From: Terrirhizobium terrae
GTDB lineage: Bacteria > Pseudomonadota > Alphaproteobacteria > Rhizobiales > Rhizobiaceae
DNA: 64,000 nt
Direction: 5' to 3'
Assembly (NCBI RefSeq): GCF_030323265.1
Contig: NZ_CP104992.1
Span: forward strand, 4,191,501 to 4,255,500
Positions 35,101 to 44,978 of this stretch are shown here, piece after piece. How positions within the stretch are numbered: the stretch's first letter is position 1; the number at the start of each line of letters is the position of its first letter. The notes below the pieces were generated by a model, which was not told the origin of the DNA, ran no database searches, and saw nothing but the letters and a program-made list of their open reading frames with translations. The translations under genes and the position numbers were made by a program.

Positions 35101-36309
35101 GTGAGTGAACTGGCGCAGGACAGCGACAGGCAATCGAGCCTGCTCGCCATGCAGATGGAGGCGCTCTACAAGGGCGCCCCGCAATCCGTCATGAGCATTT
35201 TCGGCGCTGCCCTCGTCGTCTTCACCTACTGGTCGCCGGAGCTCCGGTCGGCCCTGATTCTCTGGTTCTCCCTCACCTGCCTCGTCGCCTTCGTCCATAT
35301 CGGCACCACGACGTTGAGGCCGGAAAACGCCTCCAAGCGCTGGCAACGTCTCTCCTGGTCGCCCTATCACTGGTCTCCGGCGGCATGGTCGCGTTTCGTC
35401 CGCCTCGTGCATTTTTGTTCCGGCGCGACCTGGGGCGTCGGCGGCGGCTGGCTGCTCCTGAACGGCAACGACCACCAGACGCTGGTGATCTGCTGCATCG
35501 CCATGGGCGGCGTCACCGTCACCATTCCGGCGATTATCTACCCGTCCGCCTTCAACCTCTTCCAGGTGCCCGTCTTCCTCTCCTTTGCCGTGGCGCTCGC
35601 AGTGAGCGACGTCGAATACGGGGCCCTGCTTGGCTTCGCCTCCGCGACGCTCAGCATGGCGCTCGCCATCATGTCCCACAGCATGGGCGAGCAAATGACG
35701 CTGGCGTTCAAGCTGTTGCAGGAAAACCGGCATCTGACCGATGCGCTCGCCGCGCGCGGCTCCTTCCTCGAGGAGGAGAACCGTGAGCTCACGGCGCAGA
35801 CCATGACCGACCCCCTGACCGGCCTCGCCAACCGCCGGCGGCTGATGGAGTTCCTGCGCCGCACCTCCGGCCGCTGCGCCGTGCTGATCATCGATGTCGA
35901 CCATTTCAAATCCTACAACGACAACCACGGCCACGGCGATGGCGACATCTGCCTCGTGCTTGTCGCCGATGCGCTGCGCCGCAGCGTCCAGCCGTCGATT
36001 GATCTCGTCGCCCGCCTCGGCGGCGAGGAATTCGTCGTTGTGCTGACCGATCTCAGCCGCCAGCGCGCCCTCGACGTCGCCGAACTCATCCGCGCCAACA
36101 TCCAGTCGCTTGCCGCCAACCATCCGCAAAGGATCCGCCGGCTGGTCACCGCCAGCATCGGACTGGCCTATCGCGACGATGACCGGCAGAAGAGCAATAC
36201 GGACCTGATGACCGAAGCAGACGGCGCGCTCTACACGGCAAAGAACACCGGCCGAAACCGCGTCGCGACACTGTCCGGAAGCCAACCGGTTGCTGCAGAG
36301 CGGGCATAG
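35101..36309 (+). CDS. membrane-bound diguanylate cyclase (GGDEF)
   Basis: 402 residues. The N-terminal 210 residues hold about five to six hydrophobic segments (SVMSIFGAALVVFTYW, LILWFSLTCLVAFVHIG, TLVICCIAMGGVTVTIPAI, FLSFAVALAV), a MASE-like sensor. The GGDEF domain starts at MTDPLTGLANRRRLMEFLRR; the active loop is ARLGGEEFVVVL (GGEEF, competent). Asp in VLIIDVDHFKSYNDNHGH binds Mg. No RxxD inhibitory site is obvious before GGEEF (RSVQPSIDLVARLGG contains no R-x-x-D). Makes c-di-GMP. GTG start. Confidence 0.92.
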   Translation: MSELAQDSDRQSSLLAMQMEALYKGAPQSVMSIFGAALVVFTYWSPELRSALILWFSLTCLVAFVHIGTTTLRPENASKRWQRLSWSPYHWSPAAWSRFVRLVHFCSGATWGVGGGWLLLNGNDHQTLVICCIAMGGVTVTIPAIIYPSAFNLFQVPVFLSFAVALAVSDVEYGALLGFASATLSMALAIMSHSMGEQMTLAFKLLQENRHLTDALAARGSFLEEENRELTAQTMTDPLTGLANRRRLMEFLRRTSGRCAVLIIDVDHFKSYNDNHGHGDGDICLVLVADALRRSVQPSIDLVARLGGEEFVVVLTDLSRQRALDVAELIRANIQSLAANHPQRIRRLVTASIGLAYRDDDRQKSNTDLMTEADGALYTAKNTGRNRVATLSGSQPVAAERA

Positions 36310-36414
36310 GGCTCGGCATTGACGGGATAACCTGCCATTCCGCAAGGATAATGCTGGCCGGCAACCGGCCACGCGCTACATTGTCGCCCTTGAACATTCA
36401 GAGAGAGGGCAAGC

Positions 36415-37955
36415 ATGAGTTTCTTCGAAAGCCTCCTCGTCCTCATGCTCGTCGCGATAATCCTTCTGCAGGTGTCGCGGCGGCTGCGCGCCCCTACCCG
36501 TCCATGCTGGCGCTTGCAGGCGCTGCAACGGCGCTCATTCCGGGTACACCGGTCATCAATCTCGATCCCGCCACAGCTCTTGCGCTCTTCATCGCCCCCG
36601 CCCTGCTCGATGCCGCCTTCGACTTTCCGGTCGGCATCGCCAAGCGCTTCTGGCTGCCTCTGCTCGTCTTCGCGATCGGCGGCGTTGCCGTTACCGCGGC
36701 AATCGTCGCCTGGGTCGGCTGGGCCTTTGCCGGCCTACCCATCGCCGCCGCCGTCGTGCTTGGCGCGATCGTCGCCCCACCGGATGCGGCAGCCGCAACC
36801 GCCATGCTGTCGACCATGTCCATCCCGCGCGAGACCGATACGATCCTGCGCGGCGAAAGCCTGTTCAACGACGCCGCGGCACTACTCATCTTCGATGCCG
36901 CGCTTGCCGTGCAATCGGCCGGACATCTCGATGCCGAGGTCGGGCTGCATCTGGCGCTCGCCGTCCCGGGCGGCATCATCTTCGGCATCCTCGCCGCGCG
37001 GATGATCCGTCGCCTGACCCAATCCGTCAGCGGCACGCTTGGCGGCAATGTCATGCAGTTCGCCCAGACCTTCCTGCTCTGGATCATCGCCACCCGCCTC
37101 CACTTGTCGGCCGTACTCGCCGTCGTCTGTTGCGGCATGACGCTTGCCCAGATGACGGAATCCCGGTCATCGGCGCGCATGCGGGTCCAGTCCTATGCCG
37201 TCTGGAGCGCCGCCGTTTTCGTGTTAAACGTCATGGCCTTCCTGCTGATGGGCATGCAGGCCCGTGCCATCCTCACCGACATGCAGCCGGGCCATCTCGG
37301 CGAGGCGGTCACCTTCGCGCTTCTCGTCGTCGTCACGGTGATCGTCGTACGGCTCGCCGTCTGCCTCGGCTTCAACCGCATCCATGCCTATTACGCCCAC
37401 CGCGCCGGTCGCCCGGAGCCGGCGACGATCAAGCAGGCGACGCTTGCCGGCTGGTGTGGCATGCGCGGTCTCGTCACGCTCGCCACCGCCTTCGCCCTGC
37501 CTCCCGATTTCCCTGAGCGCGATATGGTGGTGCTGGCCGCCTTCGCCGTCGTGCTTGCCACGCTCGTCGCCCAAGGGCTGACACTGGTGCCGCTGATCCG
37601 CTCGCTCGGCCTCGACCGCCGCGAGGAAGGCCTTCGCGAACTGACGAAGATCCGCGCCCATATCGCCAGAGCCGGCTTCATGAAGCTGGAGCATGAGGAC
37701 GGGCCGGAAGCCGAGCTGCTGCGCAACAATTTCAAGCTGGAAAAGCACGGCAACCTGCATGACGAGGGAGCCGCCGCCCTGTCGAACTACCGCCGCTTGG
37801 CGCTCGAAGCGATCAACGCCCAGCGCGAGGCGCTGGAGGAGTTGCGCGAGGACAACCGGCTGACCGTCGACGAATACAATTTCTTCCTCGAGGAGATCGA
37901 CTGGCGCGAACTCTCCGTCCTGCCGGAAGAGGATCGCCGCATCGAGGAGACCTGA
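36415..37955 (+). CDS. CPA1 family Na+/H+ antiporter (frameshifted near N terminus)
   Basis: About 513 residues after repair. ATG 36415 (MSFFESLLVLMLVAIILLQV) followed by RRLRAP; at CCCC 36491-36494 one extra C continues as YPSMLALAGAATALIPGTPV. Ion-binding region TILRGESLFNDAAALLIFDA carries the ND pair of CPA1 exchangers; GWCGMRGLVTLATAFALP is another conserved block. About 12 spans, then a roughly 100-residue cytoplasmic helical tail (MKLEHEDGPEAELLRNNFK). Exports Na+ or K+ in exchange for protons. Confidence 0.88.
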
Positions 37956-38032
37956 GGGAGTAGAAATTGGCCCGGCCGCAATGAATCACTTCATCAACGC
38001 GTCGGACCAACCCTCTGTTCGGACTCTACATT

Positions 38033-38497
38033 TCACATCGTCTTCGCGACTTCGGCCATCTGGTTGGCAACAATGCCCCAGCCTTCCTCGAAGCCCATTT
38101 CCTGATGCGCCTTCATGTCCTCTTCATTCCAATGGACCGCAGTCGCCGTGTAGCGAGAGCGCCCGCCGCCGAGATCCTCGAATTCCAGAATACCGGTCAT
38201 GAACGGCTTTGCCGATGGAACCCAGCCCGCCGTATAGGCGTCGGTAAAGACGAGTTTGCGGCCCGGCACGACTTCCAGATAGACGCCCGGATTGGGGATC
38301 TTCTCGCCGTTCGGTCCTTCCATCAGGACAAAGCTCTCGCCGCCCGGGCGAAGGTCGGAACGCGCCTCCGTCACCTTCCAAGGCAGCGGGCAGAACCACT
38401 CGCCGAACCGCTCCGGCGTCGTCCAGACCTTGTAGAGCTTTTCCGCCGGCACATCGAATTCGCGGACGAGTTGCAGCTTATAGATGGTGTCGGTCAT
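38033..38497 (-). CDS. SRPBCC/AHSA1 family protein
   Basis: 154 residues, intact. LVREFDVPAEKLYKVWTTPE, WFCPLPWKVTEARSDLRPGG, YLEVVPGRKLVFTDAYTAGW and FMTGILEFEDLGGGRSRYTA are the typical AHSA1 strands, and EEGWGIVANQMAEVAK the C-terminal helix. Binds an unknown hydrophobic ligand. No ArsR partner here, unlike the copy at 12.1 kb. Confidence 0.88.
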   Translation of the reverse strand: MTDTIYKLQLVREFDVPAEKLYKVWTTPERFGEWFCPLPWKVTEARSDLRPGGESFVLMEGPNGEKIPNPGVYLEVVPGRKLVFTDAYTAGWVPSAKPFMTGILEFEDLGGGRSRYTATAVHWNEEDMKAHQEMGFEEGWGIVANQMAEVAKTM

Positions 38498-38606
38498 GCC
38501 CTGTCTCCTTGTGTTTCATCAGCATCGCATCGGATGTTGAACCTAGGACGACGGACGAGGCCGGAAACCGACACGGCCGGCAAATTTTGTTGGCCGGCCG
38601 CTCGAA

Positions 38607-39368
38607 TTACCGCAGATAGTGAATATGCGGCCGCGCGTGATGCGGAGAGGTATCGACCCGGGCATCGACCGAAAACACGTCGCGCAGCAGTTCCTGCGTG
38701 ACGATCTCTTCCGGCGTGCCGGAGGCGACGATCCTGCCCTTCTGCATCACGATCAGCCGGTCGCAGAACATCGCCGCGTGATTGAGGTCGTGCAGCGCGA
38801 TGATGCTGGTGACCGGCAGGCCGGAAACGAGCCGCATCAGGCCGATCTGGTGCTGGATGTCGAGATGATTGGTCGGTTCGTCGAGGATCAGCTCCTTCGG
38901 CGATTGCGCCAGCGCACGGGCGATATGCGCCCGCTGCTTCTCGCCGCCCGACAGGCTCTGCCAACGGTCGTTGCGCTTCTCCGTCATGCCGGCGCGGTCG
39001 AGTGCTTCCGCCACCGCATCGTCATCCGCCTGCGACCAGCCGGAAAACATCGAGCGATGCGGAAATCGCCCGAGCTTCACCACATCGATGACCCGAAGGT
39101 TGGAATTGGTCGTCGCATGCTGTTCGACGAAGGCGACGCGCTGGGCAATCGTGCGACGGCCGATGCTCCGGATATCCATTCCATCCAACGTCACGCGGCC
39201 GGAATGCGGCTTCTTCAACCCGGCGAGAAGTCTGAGCAGCGAGGTCTTGCCGGACCCGTTCGGTCCGAGCAGCCCAAGCATCTGCCCCGGCTGAGCCTCG
39301 AAGGAGACGCCGTCCAGAATGGTCTTGCGACCGATCTTCCAGATGAGATTGTCGGCCTTGATGCTCAT
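38607..39368 (-). CDS. iron-siderophore type ABC transporter ATP-binding protein (FecE/FhuC-like)
   Basis: 253 residues. Walker A GLLGPNGSGKTSLLRLL, Q-loop VAFVEQHATTNSNLRVIDVV, signature QSLSGGEKQRAHIARAL, Walker B LILDEPTNHLDIQHQ and H-loop IIALHDLNHAA, all intact. Start codon overlaps the permease stop (ATGA). Energises the adjacent FecCD-type permease. Third gene of the minus-strand operon. Confidence 0.92.
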   Translation of the reverse strand: MSIKADNLIWKIGRKTILDGVSFEAQPGQMLGLLGPNGSGKTSLLRLLAGLKKPHSGRVTLDGMDIRSIGRRTIAQRVAFVEQHATTNSNLRVIDVVKLGRFPHRSMFSGWSQADDDAVAEALDRAGMTEKRNDRWQSLSGGEKQRAHIARALAQSPKELILDEPTNHLDIQHQIGLMRLVSGLPVTSIIALHDLNHAAMFCDRLIVMQKGRIVASGTPEEIVTQELLRDVFSVDARVDTSPHHARPHIHYLR

Positions 39369-40417
39369 GACGCCCTCTGGAAACGGTAGAGGATAACGGA
39401 GAAGAACGGCACGCCGACAAGCGCGGTCACGACGCCGATCGGCAGGACCTGCTGCGGGATCAGCGCCCGCGAGGCGATGTCGGCCAGAACCATGAAGATC
39501 GCGCCGACGATGGCGCAGGCCGGCAGCAGCCGGATATGCAGCGGCCCGACGACGAAACGCGCCGCATGCGGCACGACGAGGCCGACGAAACCGATCGTGC
39601 CGACCATCGAGACGATCGTCGCCGTCATCACGGCCGTCAGCGCAAAGAGCGCGATCCGCGCCCGGCCGACATTGACGCCGAGCGAGGCCGCCGCCTCGTC
39701 TCCGAAGGCAAAGGCATCGAGCACCCGCGCATAGAAGAGACAGGCGACGAGGCTGGCGCCGACGACGACCGAGACCAGCATGAATTCCGGCCAGCGCACG
39801 CCGCCGAAACTGCCGAGCAGCCAGAACATCACGTCGCGCGCCTGCTGCGCATTGCCCGACGTGGTGACGATATAGGAGGTCGCGGCATTGAAGAGCTGCG
39901 AGGCGGCAACGCCGGCAAGAATGGTGCGGTCCGCCCCTCCGCGCGTGCCGTTGGAGAGCAGCGCCACGAAGAAGAAGGCCGCAAACGCCCCGGCAAAGGC
40001 GCCGGCCGAAAGCGACACGGTGCCGGCACCGATGCCGAGAATGACGATCGCCACCGCTCCGGTCGAGGCACCGGCGGAAATGCCGAGCACATACGGTTCG
40101 GCCAGAGGATTGCGCAGCAGCGACTGCATGATGGCACCGGACAGCGCCAGGCCCGCGCCGCAGAAGGCGGCGACCAGAGCGCGGCTGAGACGATAATCCC
40201 AGATCACCGTCTCATGGATGCGGTTGAGCTCGATCGCCGTCCAGCCTAGCCGGTTGGTGATCGCCGCATAGGTCGTCGCAAGCGGGATCGGCAGGTCGCC
40301 GATCCCCACGCTCACGCCCACAACCAGCGCGATGGCGGCGAGCGAGGCCAGAAGCAGTGCCGTAAAGGCGGCGAACTGCTGGCCACGCGACCAGACTGGG
40401 CGCGCCGCTTCGCTCAC
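39365..40417 (-). CDS. FecCD/BtuC-type ABC transporter permease
   Basis: 350 residues, about ten membrane spans. Conserved blocks DYRLSRALVAAFCGAGLALS, AIMQSLLRNPLAEPYVLGIS (the RNPLAxPxxLG hallmark), GASTGAVAIVILG, GTIGFVGLVVPHAARFVVG and LPIGVVTALVGVPFFSVIL. Imports an iron chelate or related corrinoid/haem cargo across the inner membrane. Overlaps its neighbours on both sides by ATGA, indicating one translationally coupled operon. Confidence 0.93.
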   Translation of the reverse strand: MSEAARPVWSRGQQFAAFTALLLASLAAIALVVGVSVGIGDLPIPLATTYAAITNRLGWTAIELNRIHETVIWDYRLSRALVAAFCGAGLALSGAIMQSLLRNPLAEPYVLGISAGASTGAVAIVILGIGAGTVSLSAGAFAGAFAAFFFVALLSNGTRGGADRTILAGVAASQLFNAATSYIVTTSGNAQQARDVMFWLLGSFGGVRWPEFMLVSVVVGASLVACLFYARVLDAFAFGDEAAASLGVNVGRARIALFALTAVMTATIVSMVGTIGFVGLVVPHAARFVVGPLHIRLLPACAIVGAIFMVLADIASRALIPQQVLPIGVVTALVGVPFFSVILYRFQRAS

Positions 40418-41439
40418 TTCAAGAGACCGAGTGCCTTGAGCTGTTCGGCCACCTGTTCGGCACCGTAGATGGTGCGGACGGTCGGGTTCATCGCCTGTCC
40501 GTCCATCACGATCATCGCCTTGTTCTTGACGGCCGTGATCTGGCTGACGGCCGGATCGGTGGTCAGGAACTTGATCTTGGCTTCCGGCTTGTCGAGTTCC
40601 CAGCGGTTGCGGTCGAGATTGGCAACGACGATGACGTCAGGGTTGGCGGCAATGATGCCTTCCCAGCCGAGCGTTGGCCATTCGGCTTCCGCATCGATCG
40701 CATTCTTTCCGCCGAGCACGTCGGCGATGAAGCCGGAAGCGCCGTTCTTGCCGCCGAGATAGGCGTCGGCCGTCGGCGACGGGCTGGAGAACCAGAAGAC
40801 GTAGGAGAGCTTCTTGCCATCGGCGGAAACGCTGGCGCGCAACGCCGCCTCGCGCTTCTTGAAATCGGCGATCAGCGCATCACCGCGATCGGCGACGTCG
40901 AAGATCTGCGAAAGCTCGGCGATCTCCTTGTAGAGCAGGTCCATGCTCCACAGCTGGTCGCGGCTGCCATATTCGTTCTTCACCTTCTCGGTCGACAGGC
41001 AGGTGCTGGGCGAGATGTAGGACGGCACGCCGACCTTGTCGAAATCCTCGCGCTTGGCGACCTTGCTGGTCGGGCCGATCAGGCTCGGCAAGGCTGCGGC
41101 GACGAAATCCGGGTTCTGCGCCAGAATGCTTTCGAAGGTCGGGAATTCGACGGTGAGAAGCTTCACCTTGGCATTGGCCGCCTCAAGCTGCGGCAGCACC
41201 TTGCTCGGCCAGAAGGCCGTGCCGACCATCTTGTCCTCAAGACCGAGCAGAAGCAGGATTTCCGCGCTGTTCTGGCCGAGGCCCACGGCACGCTCCGGCG
41301 CTTGTCGGAAGGTGACGGACGCACCGCAATTGGCGATCGTCAGCGGATACTGGGTCGCGGCCTGGGCCGGATTTGCAGCAAAGAAACCGAGGGTAACGCA
41401 GAGGCCGGTGGCGGCAAGGAGGGACTTCAAGACAGTCAC
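40414..41439 (-). CDS. FecB/BtuF-type periplasmic substrate-binding protein
   Basis: 341 residues with a Sec signal (SLLAATGLCVTLGFFAANPAQA). APERAVGLGQNSAEILLLLG and EDKMVGTAFWPSKVLPQLEA are the helical-backbone (class III) binding-protein start, then VEFPTFESILAQNPDFVAAA and WEGIIAANPDVIVVANLDRN. Cargo uncertain: iron-siderophore is most likely by family, cobalamin or another metal chelate possible. No TonB receptor lies nearby. First gene of the operon. Confidence 0.88.
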   Translation of the reverse strand: MTVLKSLLAATGLCVTLGFFAANPAQAATQYPLTIANCGASVTFRQAPERAVGLGQNSAEILLLLGLEDKMVGTAFWPSKVLPQLEAANAKVKLLTVEFPTFESILAQNPDFVAAALPSLIGPTSKVAKREDFDKVGVPSYISPSTCLSTEKVKNEYGSRDQLWSMDLLYKEIAELSQIFDVADRGDALIADFKKREAALRASVSADGKKLSYVFWFSSPSPTADAYLGGKNGASGFIADVLGGKNAIDAEAEWPTLGWEGIIAANPDVIVVANLDRNRWELDKPEAKIKFLTTDPAVSQITAVKNKAMIVMDGQAMNPTVRTIYGAEQVAEQLKALGLLK

Positions 41440-41502
41440 GAGAGTGTTTCCTGATTGTTGGCGCGAGACTGCGCCCGCGCCCTATAGCCACGCCCCGGAA
41501 GC

Positions 41503-41518
41503 AAAACAAGATTGTTTT
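41503..41518. promoter_or_regulatory. inverted repeat upstream of the fec-type operon
   Basis: AAAACAA (41503-41509) and TTGTTTT (41512-41518) are exact complements around GA, 64 bases before the binding-protein start and on the mqo side 137 bases before its start. A likely operator; it does not match the Irr ICE box or the RirA motif as I know them. Confidence 0.4.
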
Positions 41519-41654
41519 CCTCATATTTCGTCGCATGCCACGAATGCGTCACGACGTCATACCGGCAAAATGCCGCAACGGCCTCTTGCAGCTAAAACAT
41601 CTTTCGCTTAAGGACCGCCGCGGGAGGAACGCAAACCAACAATCGAGGTGGCCG

Positions 41655-43373
41655 TTGCCTTCCAAGACCAATAAGAATTCCGCTTCCACCAACGCAGCTG
41701 GCTCGATGAGCCTCAGCCGCCGCCAGCTTCTCGGCTCTGCAGCCGGTGGTGCGGCCGCAGTCGGCGTAACCTCGCTCCCGGCCTGGGCCCAGACCTCCTC
41801 CGAAAAGACGATCGACGTCCTGCTCATCGGCGGCGGCATCATGAGCGCTACCCTCGGCGTTCTCCTGTCGGAACTGGAACCGAACTGGTCGATCGAGATG
41901 ATCGAACGCCTCGACGACGTGGCGATGGAAAGCTCGAACGGCTGGAACAATGCCGGCACCGGCCACTCGGCACTCGCCGAGCTCAACTATTCGCCGATGG
42001 ATTCGAACGGCAACGTCAACATCACCAAGGCAATCGAGATCAACGAGTGGTTCCAGATCACCCGCCAGTTCCTCGCCCACCAGATCGATGTCGGCGTCCT
42101 GACGGAGCCGCGTTCCTTCATCAACTCCACCCCGCACATGAGCTTCGTCTGGGGCGACCAGAACACCGAGTTCCTGGCCAAGCGCTTCGAGGCGCTGAAG
42201 GCGAGCCCGTTGTTCGCCGGCATGGAATTCTCCAACGATCACGCTCAGATTGCCAAGTGGGTTCCATTGATGATGGAAGGCCGCGATCCGAACCAGAAGC
42301 TGGCCGTCACCTGGAGCCCGCTCGGCACCGACGTCAACTTCGGCGAGATCACCCGCCAGTACGTCACGAGCCTCAAGGGCAAGCAGACCTTCACGCTGCG
42401 CACCAATTCGGAAGTCACCGCCATCGAGCGCAATGACGACGGCACCTGGAGCGTCTCCTTCGACGACAGCAAGAATGGTTCGTCCACGACGCTGAAGGCC
42501 AAGTTCGTCTTCCTCGGCGCCGGCGGCGGCGCGCTGCCGCTCCTGCAGATGTCCGGCATTCCGGAAGGCGACGCCTATGCCGGCTTCCCGGTCGGCGGCT
42601 CCTTCCTCGTCTGCGACAACCCGGAAATCGTCAACCAGCATCTCGCCAAGGCCTATGGCCAGGCCGAGACCGGCGCTCCGCCGATGTCGGTGCCGCATCT
42701 CGACACCCGCGTCTTCGACGGCAAGCGCCACATCCTGTTCGGACCCTTCGCCACCTTCTCGACGAAGTTCCTCAAGGAAGGGTCGCTGTTCGACCTGCCG
42801 GCCTCCGTCACGCTCGACAACATCTGGCCGATGGCCCAGGTCGGTACCGCCGAGTTCTCGCTCGTGCAGTATCTCGCCGGCCAGCTGATGATGTCCGATG
42901 AGGACCGTCTGAACGCGCTGAAGACCTACTTCCCGAATGCCAAGGCCGAGGACTGGCGTTTCTGGCAGGCCGGCCAGCGCGTCCAGATCATCAAGAACGA
43001 TCCGGAAAAGGGCGGCATGCTGAAGCTCGGCACCGAGATCGTCGCCTCCGAAGACGGCACCATCGCCGCCCTGCTCGGTGCCTCCCCGGGTGCCTCGACG
43101 GCTGCCCCCATCATGCTCGACGTCCTGAAGAAGGTTTTCGCCGAGAAGCTCAAGACGCCGGAATGGCAGGACAAGATCCACCAGATCGTGCCGAGCTACG
43201 GAACCAAGCTCAACGAGAACCCGGAACTGCTGGCCAAGGAATGGGCCGCGACCGAGGAACGCCTGCAGCTTGCCATCAAGGCTCCGCAGATTGATGCCGC
43301 CGCCTATGACCAGCCGGGCGCGGCAACGCCTGCCGCGGGCGAAATCAAGAAGGTTCCGGACATGGCTCTCTGA
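41655..43373 (+). CDS. mqo: malate:quinone oxidoreductase with twin-arginine signal
   Basis: 572 residues from TTG 41655 (GAGGTGG upstream); ATG 41706 would give 555. MSLSRRQLLGSAAGGAAAVG plus an AWAQT cleavage site is a convincing Tat signal. The mature part is a full Mqo: DVLLIGGGIMSATLGVLLSE (FAD), ERLDDVAMESSNGWNNAGTG, HSALAELNYSP, and AALLGASPGASTAAPIMLDV near the end. Mqo oxidises malate to oxaloacetate and reduces quinone as a peripheral membrane flavoprotein. A Tat signal would place it on the periplasmic face, unlike E. coli Mqo. Confidence 0.92.
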   Translation: MPSKTNKNSASTNAAGSMSLSRRQLLGSAAGGAAAVGVTSLPAWAQTSSEKTIDVLLIGGGIMSATLGVLLSELEPNWSIEMIERLDDVAMESSNGWNNAGTGHSALAELNYSPMDSNGNVNITKAIEINEWFQITRQFLAHQIDVGVLTEPRSFINSTPHMSFVWGDQNTEFLAKRFEALKASPLFAGMEFSNDHAQIAKWVPLMMEGRDPNQKLAVTWSPLGTDVNFGEITRQYVTSLKGKQTFTLRTNSEVTAIERNDDGTWSVSFDDSKNGSSTTLKAKFVFLGAGGGALPLLQMSGIPEGDAYAGFPVGGSFLVCDNPEIVNQHLAKAYGQAETGAPPMSVPHLDTRVFDGKRHILFGPFATFSTKFLKEGSLFDLPASVTLDNIWPMAQVGTAEFSLVQYLAGQLMMSDEDRLNALKTYFPNAKAEDWRFWQAGQRVQIIKNDPEKGGMLKLGTEIVASEDGTIAALLGASPGASTAAPIMLDVLKKVFAEKLKTPEWQDKIHQIVPSYGTKLNENPELLAKEWAATEERLQLAIKAPQIDAAAYDQPGAATPAAGEIKKVPDMAL

Positions 43374-43400
43374 GCCGAACCGGATCCATGAAAGACACCA

Positions 43401-43427
43401 ACGGCCCCGCTCTCGCGGGGCCGTTTT
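43401..43427 (+). terminator. rho-independent terminator of mqo
   Basis: ACGGCCCCGC (43401-43410) / GCGGGGCCGT (43415-43424), TCTC loop, followed by TTT. Starts 27 bases after the stop. Confidence 0.88.
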
Positions 43428-43539
43428 GGTTTCAGCCGGTCGCACGGTCCGCGCGTGACATTTGCAACCCGAAGAAACGCGGATGAAAGAAACCTGTCAG
43501 ACGGTACATCTCTGATCGCCCCCAACCAGGAGGCACAAC

Positions 43540-44756
43540 ATGTACAATCAGCAATTCACCGAGGTAAGGCTCGACGTTCCGGAAATTTCGTTCGAGGAAC
43601 TCGATACCAGGTCGCACGACATTTACCGGACCTACCGGCCGCAAGTGCCATTCATCCGGCGGCCGGACGGCGTCTACCTCATGCTGCGCGCCAAGGACAT
43701 GGCGACACTCTACGACGAGAGCAAGGCGCGTCAGCTGGAAACCGAATATATCGCCAGCCGTGGGGTTACCTCCGGGCCCGTCTGGGATTTCTTTGCCAAC
43801 GGCATGCTGACATCGAACGGCCAGGCGCACCGCTCGCGAAGAGCACCGGCCGCCCGGACATTCTCCTATCGGCTGATCGCCGAGTTGAGGCCCAGGATCC
43901 GCGATAGCGTCAATGCCGTATTCGACATGAACGAAACTCGCGGGGCCTTCGATCTGCGCGATGACTTCGCCTCGCTCATCCCTGCAATGACCATTGCCGC
44001 CGTGCTCGGGCTCCCTCGGCCGATATCCCGCACTTCACCACGCTGGTCTATGTCGTGGCCAGGATCCTGTCCGGCTCCTGGACGCAGCAGGAGTTGCCTC
44101 AGATCGAAGAGGCAGCCTCCAAACTCATGGCCTATGCGCAGGAACAGCTCGACAGACGACGCCGCGAGCCGGGTGACGACTTCATCAGCAACTACATCAT
44201 CGCAGCCGACGAGGCGAACGAGCTCACGGCGCTCGAAACCCTGATGCAGCTGGTCACGCTCATCATCGGCGGCAGCGACACGACCCGTTCCGCCATCGTC
44301 ATCCAGACCTCGCTGCTGCTCCAGCATCCTGAACAATGGCAATTGCTGCTCGACGAACCCGAATACATACCCGGTGCCGTGGCTGAGGCGATGCGCTTTG
44401 AGCCGGCCGTCGGGTCCGCCCCGCGGATCACCACCAACGACCTCGTCTTCGACGGCTACCTTCTGCCGCGTTTCAGCATTGTCGGCCTGATGCTTGCATC
44501 CGGCATGCGGGATCCGGAACTCTACGAAGAACCGGAGCGGTTCGATATCCGCCGTGCGCCGGCAAAATGGCACCAGGTGTTCGGCGGCGGCGCGCATCGC
44601 TGCCTTGGCGAGGCATTGGCGAAGATCGAGCTGGAGGAGGCATTGAAGGTGCTGCTTGAGCGGGCACCGAAACTCGCCATCGACGGCGACTACCCCACCG
44701 TGAACGGCCATTCCGGCATTCGCCACATCGGCAACATGCCCGTCAGGTTCTCTTAG
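43540..44756 (+). CDS. cytochrome P450 (frameshifted)
   Basis: About 405 residues after repair. Haem-binding loop VFGGGAHRCLGEALAKIELE holds the axial Cys; the I-helix is LVTLIIGGSDTTRSAIVI (GGSDTT); the K-helix ExxR equivalent is AVAEAMRFEPAV. N-terminal LTSNGQAHRSRRAPAARTFS is the C-helix WxxxR-like region. The frame breaks at CCC 44013-44015: AVLGLP should continue SADIPHFTTLVYVVARIL. Soluble bacterial type; no ferredoxin or reductase gene adjacent, so redox partners are elsewhere. Substrate unknown. Confidence 0.88.
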
Positions 44757-44783
44757 GCTCCTCCCTAAGGCTTTGAGAGACCG

Positions 44784-44811
44784 GAACCGGGTGCTCGACG
44801 GCGCCCGGTTC
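44784..44811 (+). terminator. hairpin after the P450 gene
   Basis: GAACCGGG (44784-44791) and CCCGGTTC (44804-44811), 12-base loop, 28 bases after the stop; no T run. Confidence 0.5.
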
Positions 44812-44978
44812 TCGCGTGTTCTGCCCGGGAGGTTGACCGTTCGTCCCACATCTCGCGGCACCGGGCTTTGTACGCTACCGTACCATTGTCGCCCGCTGCA
44901 TTTCTGCTAAATCAAATATCGAGAAGTGCGGAGGCCCGGCCTGCGACACAGCGCAAACAGGATTGTCCGAGACCGACC

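Noticed and set aside
41592..43445. 617-residue antisense ORF opposite mqo
   Set aside because: Same third-position GC shadow effect; the plus strand encodes a full Mqo.
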